Of a DNA stretch of 64,000 nt, positions 36,125-46,848 are shown piece by piece; position 1 is the stretch's first letter; every line of letters starts with the position of its first letter. The notes beneath the pieces are model-generated. The model was given only the letters and a program-made list of their open reading frames with translations, did not search any database and had not been told where the DNA came from. Source of the DNA: Thuidium tamariscinum (taxonomy: Eukaryota; Streptophyta; Bryopsida; Hypnales; Thuidiaceae); the NCBI GenBank assembly GCA_947034885.2, contig OX344754.2:930001-994000 (forward strand). The letters are read 5' to 3'. The translations under genes were made by a program, and so were the position numbers.

Positions 36125-36931
36125 CTATTCTTGAATGGCTTTAATTTTGTCTTCACACATTTCAAGTCCTGTCTTTAAAACAATCATTCCCAAGAATTCT
36201 ACAGAGCTTTGATGGAATTCACACTTTGAAGCTTTGGCATAGAGGCCGTACCTATGAAGCCGTTGGAGAACCTCTCGTACAATTGACTGGTGCTCCGTCA
36301 TAGTCTTTGAAAATATAAGAATGTCGTCTAAGTAAATAACCACTGAAATGTCTAAAAGGTCATGGAAAATTCCTTGCATATGTGATTGAAATTGCGCAGG
36401 GGCATTTGTCAAACCGAAAGGCATCACTAAATATTCAAATAATCCATAACGCGTTTTGAAAGCTGTCTTGAATTCATGTCCTAGCGCCATTCGTAATCGG
36501 TGATATGCTTGTCTAATATCCAATTTTGTAAATATCTTTGCCCCTGCTAGTCGGTCTGTTAATTCGGGAATCAATGGGAGTGGATACCGGTTCTTTATTG
36601 TGACTTTATTTAAATTCTTGTAATCAATGCAAACTCTAATAGATCCGTCTTTCTTCCTAGCAAATACTATAGGAGCAGAAATTGAGGACTTGGAACGTCG
36701 AATCCATCCCTTGCCTAAATTCTCTTCGAGGTAGCGCCGAAGTTCTTCTAGTTCCAACGGGGACATAGGCCGTAATCCTGTATTGCGAGGCTCTTGGCCT
36801 TCTTTAAATTCTATTTTCATATCCGAGGCACTATGATTAGGTAAATCATTAGAGGCCTTTTCGCTAAATGCCTCATGTAAATCTCGATATTCTGATGGAA
36901 TATGCTCTGCAAGTGGCTCATTGGGCTCCAT
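36125..36931 (-). pseudogene. Gypsy pol: reverse transcriptase
   Basis: A 268-residue block containing CIDYKNLNKVTIKNRYPLPL, KLDIRQAYHRLR, MPFGLTNAP and the catalytic YLDDILIFS, all standard for Ty3/gypsy RT. The reading frame between protease and RT, about 36932-37195, is broken by stops and a frame change. Confidence 0.9.
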
Positions 36932-37194
36932 CCCATCGAGATCAAATACCTCTAGCGAATATAATTTGGCTCCCTTTTTGATAATCGGAAAGCTGCCGTC
37001 GATACCAAGGCATGTTTTGGTGCTCGCAATCGAGAACAGCCTTGACCTTGAGTCTTGACTTTTTTTCCCAATTGGTGGTTGTTGTCAACCTCAATTGATT
37101 CCTTCCTTTTGGGGCACTTAGAAGTTGCCCCATTCGATTTTTTCAAACAATTTCTTTGACAATATGGTGATTCAAAAATCACTTTTCTTTATGA

Positions 37195-37620
37195 CCATCT
37201 AATAGTTGGGTCATGGCGAACCAACCACGGCGTTCCTAAGATGCAAGGATAACGCCCAGTATTGGTTATATCAGCCACTACCACTTCTTGATGGTTACCC
37301 ACCTCCAATTGCACTGTTGCTTCATGTGTAATTAATCCTGAGTTGATGACCCTACCATCGATAACTCTAACTTCTCATGGAACCGGTTTAAGCTTCACCT
37401 CGGCTCCACACTCTCGAGCAAAATTTTGGTGCATAAAAATACCAGTTGCACCCGAATCTATAAGAGTGAGAGCTTCTATCGAATTAATTCGAGCACTTAA
37501 AGTTACATGTGCAATTGACTCAGTGGTTGCTCGAAGGTAATTTGGGACCGCGGCCTCATTTATTATTGGACACAACTCAAGTATAGTGGTATCATTACTC
37601 GATCCCTCCTTTATAATCAT
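37195..37620 (-). pseudogene. Gypsy aspartic protease
   Basis: The active-site motif LIDSGATG lies within the open piece 37375-37620. After a stop at about 37375 the same frame continues to HDPTIRW near 37195-37215, as expected for the end of a retropepsin-like domain. Confidence 0.75.
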
Positions 37621-37787
37621 AGCTGCAGCAGTCTGAGGCAGGCCCGGGTACTGAATGGTCAGTCCCGGGCTTTGCCTTTTCCCGATTCATTGACAACCAC
37701 CTCCTCCCCTCCTACTACTGCAAGAGATAGCGGTTTAGAGGGGTTAGTTGGACACCTGGCTCAAATATGCCTGGGTAATCCGCAACC

Positions 37788-38762
37788 CTAACATTTTCCT
37801 TGACGTTGATAATCCAAACGCTCAGCCGCCGTCTTTGCTAAAGCCGTTGTTCCATAGGTAGCATCAATTTCCATTGGTACTGGTCCTGAACCACTTGAGA
37901 TAGCTTGAGACCGCCTAATATAATCTCGTGAAGGTGGAGCTTGCGGTCGTCGTCCTTGACGTCGGGCCCACAAGCGCTCGTCGATCCGAGATGCCATGGC
38001 CATCCACTCTTGGAGTCGCCTCGGTTGAGTTTCGGCTGTGGCAATTGAATCTAAAATTTCTTCCTTGAGGTCCGCACGGAATCGGACCACCAGACTAGAT
38101 TCATTCCAATCCACCTGGGCAGCATGCTCATTAAACATAGAGGTATATGCAGCGGTCGATCCCGTCTGTCTTATCCTCCCCAGTCGATCCTCTGCTGTAC
38201 TTTTCCGATCCATCTCTCCATAAACGGCAATTACCGCTTCCCGAAAAACCTTGTAATCTTCTAATAATTCATGGGGGCGCCCCTCGTCAAGGGCCTGGAG
38301 AATCGGCATGGCCCAATTCTGGGCAACGCCGGTCATGTATGAAAGGGCATAAGCAATTTTATCCTCATCATGATGATAGGCTCGAGGCTTACCTCGAAAC
38401 ACCAATCGAAGTTGGGCAAACCATTTATACACCTCCCCACCCTTCTTGCCCGCAAATTTTTCAGGTGTGGCCACCTTTGAATCTTTATTCTCCATGGCCT
38501 CTTGATTGTGGCCTCCAGATTCAAATTGTTGTGGACCCTCCGCCCTCATGGTACTAGGGGGAGAAATCTGATTAAATTGTACCCCAGCTCTTTCTGAAAT
38601 CTGTTGCACGATGTGAGGAATAGCAATTTGAAATACAACTTGGACTTGTCGCTGAATAAAAGCTGCCAACTCCGACTCCATTCCTTCCACCGGTGGCTGC
38701 ACGATTCCTTCCTCAGCCCCTTCACGATCCATCACTTCACCAAAATCAAAACAAGCTACCAC
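37788..38762 (-). pseudogene. Gypsy gag
   Basis: A 324-residue frame starting near the 5' LTR. It has the retrotransposon gag core (YKWFAQLRLVF; ALSYMTGVAQNWA; FREAVIAVYGEMD; LGRIRQTGSTAAYTSMF). It ends at a stop inside the zinc knuckle: C-x2-C-x4-H-x4-C spacing is visible at about 37740-37790 only if a TAG and a TGA are read through. Initiation at the second Met (MDREGAEEG, 38732) is equally possible. Confidence 0.85.
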
Positions 38763-38877
38763 AATCCTGTAAGGATGGAACCGCTTCTTCCTGACCTCCA
38801 GTCATGATCCAATACGCAATCCCGATCAACCTCGAACCAACTGCCTTTGGAGCATGGACAATCCGGACGCGACATAA

Positions 38878-39481
38878 TGTCAGGATTCAGCTCAGAACCT
38901 GGGAATTTGTCGATGCTCTCCTTCCTTGATGCTGCGCCCCATCCAGCGCACTCCCTGGCTGATCCGCTCCTCCCGATCCGGCACTGCCCCCCAGACCCGC
39001 CGATCCCTCCTCGGCCGCTCCGCGGCTCCGCCCTCCGTCCTCCGTGGTCGCTCCGCCCTCCTCGACCGATCCGGCTCCCGATCGCGCCGCCTAATCTGCG
39101 GCAGAGCCCTCCAGTCGGTGCCGCTCTCCCACGGACCCACCGATCCCCCGCTCCGCTCAGATCCGCGGCAGACTGGCTTCGGGGAAGCAGGCTGCCTGCG
39201 GCCGCATCTTCCCTACACCAATCAACACCCGATCAGGAATCCTCTCTCCTTCCCTCGTGGCTCATCGAACTGCCCTCTGAGAACGCATCTTAACATTGAA
39301 TTCGGGATTGACAACAGGCAATTCAGAATCACTGGATCAGGCTGCGCAATCAGAAGTCCGTGTTGAAAATATGTCGCATGAGGGACAAGCCCCCCTCACT
39401 GGGCTTTATCCTAAGTCTCTGTAACTAACTCTCCAAGTATTTGTAACTGCTTCGTCCAGCTGAGATGATGTAGTCATAACA
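38878..39481 (-). repeat. Gypsy 5' LTR
   Basis: Same length as the 3' LTR (604 bp), about 98% identical by eye, with all differences being C/T or G/A. Confidence 0.95.
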
Positions 39482-39486
39482 TGAAC

Positions 39487-40400
39487 ACAAAAGTTAAAGT
39501 GCAGAAGTAATTCCATGTAGTAGAGAATGATTTCAACTTGGAGAATGTTATTGAATGGAAAGATGTAGCGTATGTGGGACTATAGGATTGTCAAATCACA
39601 AGTCCAAATTGGAGAGAAATTGCTGAGGCAGTAGCATGTTAGAAAAAACTTAAAGATGTGTAATGGTGATTTGTCACCAACTCAGATTTCTATGAGAAGA
39701 TTTATATCCAGTTGGTGTTGTGTGTCGTTGTAGCTGATGGGAATTTTATGCTTGGTTGTATGTGGAGTAATTGAGATTTTATGTTTTAAGCCAAGTTGGT
39801 ATGAATGCAAGTCCGAATTGGTCGTGTAAGAAGTGATATGTGCGTCTGTGTGAATTCCAATTTGGTCTGTGAGAGCGAGTCTGTTGCGTTAAGCTACCAA
39901 GTAGGGAAGCTGAATGGCGATCTGATGTGATCTAATTTTATGAGTCCAATTTGATAGTTGGAGTGTATGCAATTGGTGAAAGAAGATGACAATTCATGAG
40001 TGAGTTAAGTGAGAGAAAGTTGTGAGTAAAAATCCCAAATTGGTAGGTGAAGTAGCTAATGTTGTAGTGATAGAAGACAAAACCAATTTGGTTGTGAGAT
40101 TGCCCAAGTTGGTAGTGAAGGGTAGTGATTAGGAATGTACCAAACAAATTTTTAGAGAAGATCAGTTACCTTGCTCCAATCCAATTCGGGAGAGTGAAGG
40201 CGGGCAGTAGTCGCAGAGCCAAGTTGGTGGAAGAAAAGAAGGCAGCGGTTCCCTGTGAAGGCGGCAAGACTAAAGAGTGATCTGGCCAACTGGGAAGTTC
40301 AAGAGGCTGGTGGCAGCAGGCCAAGTCGGAGAAAGACTGGGAACCAAATTGAAGCGGAAATGCTATCCAATTTGGGAGATAAGTGGAAATATAATGAAAT
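39487..40400. repeat. CCAA(A/G)TTGG-rich domain, right part
   Basis: It continues the series interrupted by the gypsy element: CCAAATTGG at 39604, CCAAGTTGG at 39791, CCAATTTGG near 39857, CCCAAATTGG near 40031, then copies near 40081, 40105, 40221, 40320 and 40370, plus variants. No coding frame or terminal repeats are evident. Confidence 0.65.
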
Positions 40401-40901
40401 ATAAAAGAAAATAGAAATAATAACTAAATAGTTAACTATTTTAGAAATTAGAGGATGAATTTAGGAACAATTGTCTTGGCTTGGTGTTTGTGTAGGCCAA
40501 TTAGGTGTATTTAGAAACAATCCTATTTAATAACCTCCCTAGGAACGAACATAACTATTAGTTGAATAAATCCAAATAGGTATCAACACAATCTACACTT
40601 CCCAAAATGCAAACTACAATCTTTTAAAATGAATTTACAATGTGATTTTTTCTCCAAGATGTATTTTTTTGAGACTCACTTCCATAAGCCCTCAATACTC
40701 TAGAAAGTCAAGATTGTGATGTGCCCCTTATACAATATCTTGAATGGAAAAATCATAATTAATCATTTTCAAAATTGGATTTTAGATGCAAAAACTAAAC
40801 TTCAAAAATAAAATTTCAAAACATAAATGGCTAAAATAGTATGTATATAAGGTTTTATTCAATTTCAAAGTGTTGTCAACCCCAATATTTGGTGCCTTGA
40901 G
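40401..40901. other. AT-rich spacer with an F2-like end
   Basis: 'gagcatttaggggtt' near 40900 resembles the F2 right terminus (compare 1245-1260), but a full TTAA is missing. Confidence 0.35.
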
Positions 40902-41083
40902 CATTTAGGGGTTATTATATCAAATTTTATAAATGTAAATCAAAATTTTAACTATTGAACTTTTGAGAAAATTTAACGATAAATATGAATCACATTTAGG
41001 GGTTATTATATCAAATTTTATAAATGTAAATCAAAATTTTAACTATTGAACTTTTGAGAAAATTTAACGATAAATATGAATCA
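40902..41083. repeat. Perfect 91-bp tandem duplication
   Basis: The segment at 40902-40992, beginning catttaggggttattatatc, is repeated directly at 40993-41083 with no difference that I can see, so it is a recent local duplication. Confidence 0.9.
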
Positions 41084-41404
41084 AATTCAAATTCCCAAGT
41101 TAGTGAGTTGGCTATAGATAAGTTCATATCTCTCAATTGAATTAATTCTACTAGCCATGCTTCAACAAGTGTACAAGCTATTCCATTAATAAAGAGAGTG
41201 CTCAATCCTAGCTTGGAACAATTATGTGAACATTCCATTGAGTAGTAGGATATTGCTACTCAAAATGGACGTGCAAACGGGACTTGATGTGTTTGAGCCA
41301 TGGAAACCAATAACCTCTAAATTTGAATATTGAAAGCTCAAAACTCAATATCCAACTACCTCGAAATCGCATTTGACCACACTTCAAAATGTGAATGGCA
41401 TAGC

Positions 41405-42026
41405 TGTCACGGACGTGCCATACTGGACTTCATCCACACTCTACGGATTCCCGTAAGACCTATAATGGTATAGTATTAGTGATTAGTAGTTTAGAGTAAC
41501 TTCTAGAAGGTTCTAGAACCTTCTACTAGTATCTAGAACTTTCCAATAGTTTCCGGAAGCTTCTACAAGCTTCCATATAGTTCTCTTAGTTTCCAGAAGC
41601 TTCCACAAACTTCCAGAAGCTTCCACAAACTTCCAGAAGCTTCCACAAACTTCCGGAAGCTTCCATAAGCTTCCGGAAGGTTCCGCGTAACCTTCTTAGA
41701 TTCCATAAGCTTCCATAAGCTTCCATAAGCTTCCGGAAGGTCCCATAGGTGCTTCCTAAGGTCTCTAGGACCTTACTCCGGAAGCTTCCATAAATCTAGT
41801 ATAAGTAGAGAGTTGAGGACCGTTGCTCCTCACTCTCTTCAACACCAGTTGTACCCCAGCCTTGTATTCACTTCCTGTTATCAATACATCTTCTAGTTCT
41901 CTCACTTTGAGTTATAGTTTGAGTCCCTTGTGAGGAATCCCCTCACTTCTAGCCCAATCTTGTCCTTGTTTGAGGTTTCACCTCGATTCTGATCTTGGTT
42001 CCGTCCAAAAGTTGCCGTCCGCAACA
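41405..42026 (+). mobile_element. Solo LTR with a heat-shock-element-rich promoter
   Basis: It begins TGTCACGGACGTGCC and ends CCGTCCGCAACA. ATAGC is duplicated exactly at 41400-41404 and 42027-42031. No internal domain adjoins it, so this is what recombination between two LTRs leaves behind. A GAA/TTC array (41501-41789) lies just upstream of a TATA-like TATAAGTAG at 41800-41808, the layout of an LTR promoter. The family (copia or gypsy) cannot be told from an LTR alone. Confidence 0.85.
41501..41789 (+). promoter_or_regulatory. Heat-shock-element-like GAA/TTC array
   Basis: Many blocks fit the heat-shock-factor consensus of alternating nGAAn and nTTCn at 5-bp steps, for example ttccagaagcttcc and ttccggaagcttcc. 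Four copies of a 20-bp unit, ttccagaagcttccacaaac or close variants, run from 41591 to 41670. Further blocks lie on both sides. The position upstream of the TATA-like box favours a regulatory role, but this is inferred. Confidence 0.7.
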
Positions 42027-42130
42027 ATAGCTTGCAGAAAGTTTTCCATACATGGTTTGCTAGACTTGGCAATGGTTGACTTGCTTCAGCTGGTTACAAT
42101 AGCTTGATTGATAGTTTCCGGCCCTCTCTA

Positions 42131-44271
42131 CACTACAAGAGAAAACTGTGTCCAAATTGACAACCAATTTGACAGAATTCTATCAATTGTACTGTAGATT
42201 AGGAGACCTTGTTTCAAACACTTTTTTGACAAAATTCTGTCAATTTGGCTATCAATTTGGACAAAGATACATGTTGGCAAGTCTTCCTCTCATTCCTTTG
42301 TCACCATGGATTTTTAAAATTTTCATGTCACTTAATCTCTAAAAATATTTTTCAAGGATTTAATAAAATACTTGAAATAATGGCTAGAAAAAAATTGGAT
42401 GAAATTTTATTAGATGAATGATAGCTTTTTAGATGAAATATTTTTAGATGATTTAAATTTTTAAATTTTTTTTATTAACTTTCCAGAATGTTGACCAAAA
42501 CAAATCAAGAACATGGAGTTAATTTATTTACTAAATTGTTTTCCTCTATGAATCATTTGTATTTTGTGAAATGAATGACAAAAAGAAGCTCTTTATAAGC
42601 ACATATGGAGGTAGGAGGTTGACCAATCCATATGAGATATGTGATTTTTTGAAGTTGTGAGCTCATAGTGAAGTTAGAAATCCGTAATTTTGTAATAAAA
42701 CTAAGATTTTAGACCTCATTTGAGCATAGTAGAATGTCATTTTAAAAAAAACTTTGAACTAAGACTAATTAGAATATGAATTGGAGTTTCAAGTTCAAAA
42801 ATAATTTTGACAATTCAAGTTTTCAATCAAAAGTATAAGCAGATTTCAAAGAGGAAGTTTCAAAAAATATAATAAGAACAATTTCAAACACCTCTTTAAA
42901 ATTTCATAACTTTTGAATGGAAACTTGAAATGTCAAAAGAATTTTTGAATGCAAAACTTGAGTTTATTTTTTAACTAGTGTTAGTTCAATTTTTTTTGTA
43001 AAAACACATTATTCTATGCCTAAATGAGGTTTGAAGTTCTACTTTCAACACAATTCCTATTTCTAACTTAATAACATTAGTTAAAAAATAAACTCAAGTT
43101 TTGCATCCAAAAATTCTTTTGACATTTCAAGTTTCTATTAAAAAGTTATGAAATTTCAAAAAGGTGTTTGAAATTATTCTTATTATATTTTTTGAAACTT
43201 CCTCTTTGAAATCTGCCTATAACTTTTGATTGAAAATTTGAAATGGGTGAAAGCACACTAATAGGAGCCACTCGTAGACGTTAGGGAGGTGCTTATGGAG
43301 GTCTTTAATGGAATATTCCATTCACAAATCATTGCATATTTATCCAAATAGTTCAAATTGGATTAATAAATCATTCATAATGGATTCATATTAGACTATT
43401 CTACTATAAGTTGTTGATTGTTCATTCAAGAGAGTCTTCAATTAATTTATGATGGGTTGCTTATTCAATCGAATAAGCAATGGTTACAGCTATATTTTTG
43501 TCCTTTTCACATTTAGAAAGTAAATAAATTTAATTTTCTTTTGTCTTATGTCAAATATCTATAACTAAAAAACAATGCACTATAATTTTTTTTCATGTTT
43601 TAACTCATATCTAAAAATTAGAATGAAGATTCTTCAAAGAAAAGCAGTGGTTATGCCTTAGTTGGCTCCTATTAGTGTACTTTCGCCCAAATGTCAAACT
43701 TATTTTTGAAATTGAAACTCCAATTCATATTCTAATTATTCTTAGTTCAAAGTTTTTGAAAAAAGACATTATACCATGCTCAAATGAGGTCTAAAATCTT
43801 AGTTTTATTACAAAATTACATATTTCTAACTTCACTATAAGCTCTCACAACTTCAAATATTCACATATCACATATGGGTTGGTTGACCTCCTACCTCTGC
43901 ATATATAGAGGGAATTTCTCTCCCTTAAAGACAAATAATGTTAAGGTGTTGATGGTGAATGGTTAAAGATTGCAATGATGTATAATTCCTTATAAAGTTA
44001 GTAAATGATAGCTACATCATTTTGTATCTAAAATAAAAATTGTATATAAAAATTTCTTAGATTTCTAGAAAAACATTAACTTTGTTTGTCAAAATTGATT
44101 GAAAAATTGCCAAAAATATTGCCAAGAATATTGACAGACATTGCAATATTGACTATATTGACAAAAAGCAAAATTTCACAAGTTGTGGTTGTCGTTTCGG
44201 ACATGTGGCTGTCATTTTAGACACTATTCTGTCAAAATTTCTATAGATTAGGGTCCATTTCCCTTGTAGTT
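42131..44271. mobile_element. Non-autonomous CACTA element (2.14 kb)
   Basis: Starts CACTACAAGAGAAA; the right end is the complement of CACTACAAGGGAAA, with its last base changed. The 3-bp target duplication is CTA at 42128-42130 and 44272-44274. Subterminal copies of tgtcaaatt/gacagaattctgtcaa-type motifs lie in the first and last 150 bp, typical of CACTA ends. The interior is a large inverted repeat (about 42605-43240 against 43020-43908) interrupted by the F5 MITE at 43245-43688. No transposase is seen. Confidence 0.85.
43245..43688. mobile_element. F5 MITE, copy 2 (444 bp), nested in the CACTA element
   Basis: Starts GGGTGAAAGCACACTAATAG and ends CTATTAGTGTACTTTCGCCC. AAAT is duplicated at 43241-43244 and 43689-43692. 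The host inverted repeat resumes in register on the far side, so the boundaries are exact. Confidence 0.85.
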
Positions 44272-44274
44272 CTA

Positions 44275-45252
44275 TTTCTCTTGTGAATCTTCTAAATGTT
44301 GAAAGTAATAGCAAAGATGAGTACCTTAGTTTTGGCACCAACAGGGTTTGATGTTCAATCCATTTCCTTCTTTTGAGTATCTCCTGGACCTTCGGAAACT
44401 ATAGACATTGGAAGATTTTTGATGAAAATTTCATAGATTTGGTATTAGATACTCTTTGCTATGGCTTCAAAAGTAAATTTGGATGGAATCAATGACTTTG
44501 TTACTTCTAAAAGTTGGCATGTATGTAACTAACAAGATATGTAGTAAGCAATGGTCCAAAAAACATCCCTAAAAGGTGACACTATGTATAGGAAAGGGCT
44601 CAAAAATGGTATAGACTTTTTGAACTATCCAATAGGAGGCTATGAAATAGATACTAGATTGTGAAAAGATGAACTCTTGATTACATCAAAGCATGATAAG
44701 AGTTGTTTCCGCACTTCTTCAATGGATGGTTTAAGCTCCAAAATGGATTCACTCCTAAGTAAGCGGATAGGTGTCTACTAATTTTATTCAGAGTAAGAAT
44801 TAATAGGTCAACCACCTTCTTACAAATGTTAAAATTTTTGAAATAATGATTGATTCAAGCATTCATTTTAGATTTTGAAAGGGTTGCATTTTGAAACCAT
44901 CTTGATTACTTTTTACATGTTGCAATGTCAATATTTGAACAAAGTCTTGTTCTTTTCCAAACCAAGCATGTGTGGGTTTCCAAGGCCTATAAAACACAAA
45001 TAGGGACCTATGCAAGATTTTGTTTGAAAATTCGTTAGCGTGTTTGATGTCTTGTTGATAGTGATTGTAATCCTACAATCTTAGTATTTGTGCTATTGTT
45101 GAATACCTATTGTTGTTCCACTTTTTGGTATTTTGCAAATTTAGACTTATTGTTTATGTATGCATTTCACATATTCAGGTTCTAAAAGCGTTGTGCTTAA
45201 TCAAATAGCACTTTAGTAATACTTCATTAAGAGACGCCATGGTTGATAAGGC
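44275..45252. other. AT-rich intergenic DNA, no gene seen
   Basis: A patch at about 44575-44990 resembles 10390-10870 and 11220-11290 (for example 'ggtttccaagg-c-tat' and 'tagggacctatgcaaga'), so another diverged repeat family is present here. Boundaries not resolved. Confidence 0.4.
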
Positions 45253-46074
45253 AACGATGCTAGTTTGTGAGCTTAAAAGCATGAGCTTGAGAGCTATGAG
45301 TGTAAATCTTGTGAACACAGAGCATTAACCAAAATAACTTTGAATCTTTTAGGCCTAAGGAAAAAAAAATGAAATCATTTTTAAAAATCTATTTATAGTA
45401 AAATTTCAACCTCATGACTGTGGACCTATGATTGTGGACCTATGACCATGAAAGTGTGATTAACATATTTTAAAAATTCAAACCCTACTATCTCCAAAGG
45501 GCCTTTCAATACCTTCCAAAAAAAATTTGAAAATTTGAATTTTTTTTTAAGTCCAAATCCAAAACCCAACAAGGAATATCTAGGATGATGGAGTTGATTT
45601 TTTTTCCACAACTTTTTCACCCTCAAATTGATCTTTCGGTATCGAGAGAAGGGTGTGAAGGGTGAAAAGTCACAAAAAAAAAAGTGAACTAGTGACATAG
45701 TTGCAAGAAATTTTTTTTGAAAAAGTGAAAAAAATAAATTGTGAGAGCTCCAAAGCCCTCTACCTTCAAAAACCCTCTCAATATCAAGAGGGTTTTGGGA
45801 GGGTGATGGAGTTGCAAAAAAAATTGAAAAATAGAAAAAGATTGGAAAAAAAATTGAAAAAAAATCAAAAAATTTTTTTTGAAGAAAAGAGTTTTGAAAG
45901 TCACAAATTTCAAATCCCACAAGGGGGTTACTAGCTATAAAAATCCTAAATTCTTAAAGCACAGTAATAGGTCCACATCCTAAAAATCACTAAAAATTTC
46001 ACAAAAATTTTTAGGCTCATTGGCTTACATGCTCATAGGCTCATATTTGCAAGCTCACAAATAGCACCCCCGTT
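45253..46074. mobile_element. F6 element, long copy (about 0.82 kb)
   Basis: Left end AACGATGCTAGTTTGTGAGC; the right end GCTCACAAATAGCACC...CGTT reads as its complement. The interior is packed with A and T runs. Minus-strand frames at 45426-45920 consist of Phe-rich homopolymer translations and are not genes. Confidence 0.6.
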
Positions 46075-46280
46075 AATTTTGTGATTGGAAATGAGTGACT
46101 AAGTCTTCCCTCCCATTGAGAGACCTTGAGTTTTGTAGAGGTAAGAGTTGGAGGTTTGGGCATTCAAAAGCAAGTAAATTTAGTAAGCTTTATAGTGCAA
46201 GTACTGTTGTACTCCTTAAATATTTGCAATACACAAATAAAATCTTTGATGATATATCATTATATGAAATTGGATACTTA

Positions 46281-46451
46281 TATTAATATGGAATGCAGGA
46301 AAGGAAAAAGAATACAAATATATTATAATAAGTATTTGAGTACAAAATATCCAGCCTTATTATAGCAAGATGAAGACACTACTTGGACTAACAGAGCGGT
46401 GTGAGTGTGAGTCGTAGCTATTCAATCTAAGTTCAGCCAGACTAACTAATA
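46281..46451 (-). repeat. Copia 3' LTR (171 bp)
   Basis: Plus-strand reading starts TATTAATATGGAATG and ends GACTAACTAATA. It matches 53019-53197 with many substitutions and an 8-bp gap. A purine-rich tract (gaaggggatg on the minus strand) adjoins it at 46452-46461. Confidence 0.85.
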
Positions 46452-46563
46452 CATCCCCTTCAATTGTATAGCTTAACTAAATTACAAAAGTTTGATTGAG
46501 GAGACATTGAAGCTTCTAAAGAAGAATTGAAATTATTAGATGACACCCCCTACTCCCCTAGCT

Positions 46564-46848
46564 TCAAAGAAGCTGAAGACATGCATAATGTTTGATCTTA
46601 GAAAGAGATTTTGTCAAAACATCGGCCCACATAGTGGCGGTAGAGGTGAACTCCAGTTTAAGAAGCTTAAGTTGAATTTTTTCGAGTAAAAAGTGATACC
46701 TCAAGTCAATATGCTTCAAGTGATCATGATGCTTTGGATTCTCGTTGACGGAGATACATGATTGATTGTCGCAATATATAGTACTAGGAAGTAAAAATCT
46801 GTATCCAAGTTCAGTTATAATGGAGTCGAGCCAAAGGAGTTCTTTCAT
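46564..46848 (-). pseudogene. Copia RNase H, C-terminal part
   Basis: A 94-residue open piece with KELLWLDSII, IYCDNQSCI, HIDLRYHFLLEKI and ADVLTKSLS, the standard end of copia pol. Upstream frames carry the rest with stops. Confidence 0.85.

Larger units (their letters stand above)
33321..39481 (-). mobile_element. Ty3/gypsy chromovirus, full length (6,161 bp)
   Basis: Two 604-bp LTRs, beginning TGTCAGGATTC and ending CATAACA, enclose minus-strand gag and pol. The target duplication is TGAAC at 33316-33320 and 39482-39486. Pol order is protease, RT, RNase H, integrase, chromodomain, as in chromoviruses. I count about 12 differences between the LTRs, all transitions, roughly 2% divergence, so the insertion is fairly recent. 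Several in-frame stops lie between the pol blocks, so this copy cannot make an intact polyprotein. The LTRs are strikingly GC-rich compared with the host DNA. No standard primer-binding site starting TGG is visible next to the 5' LTR. Confidence 0.95.

Noticed and set aside
45426..45934. 164-codon minus-strand frame rich in Phe
   Set aside because: It is a translation of A/T runs inside the F6 element.
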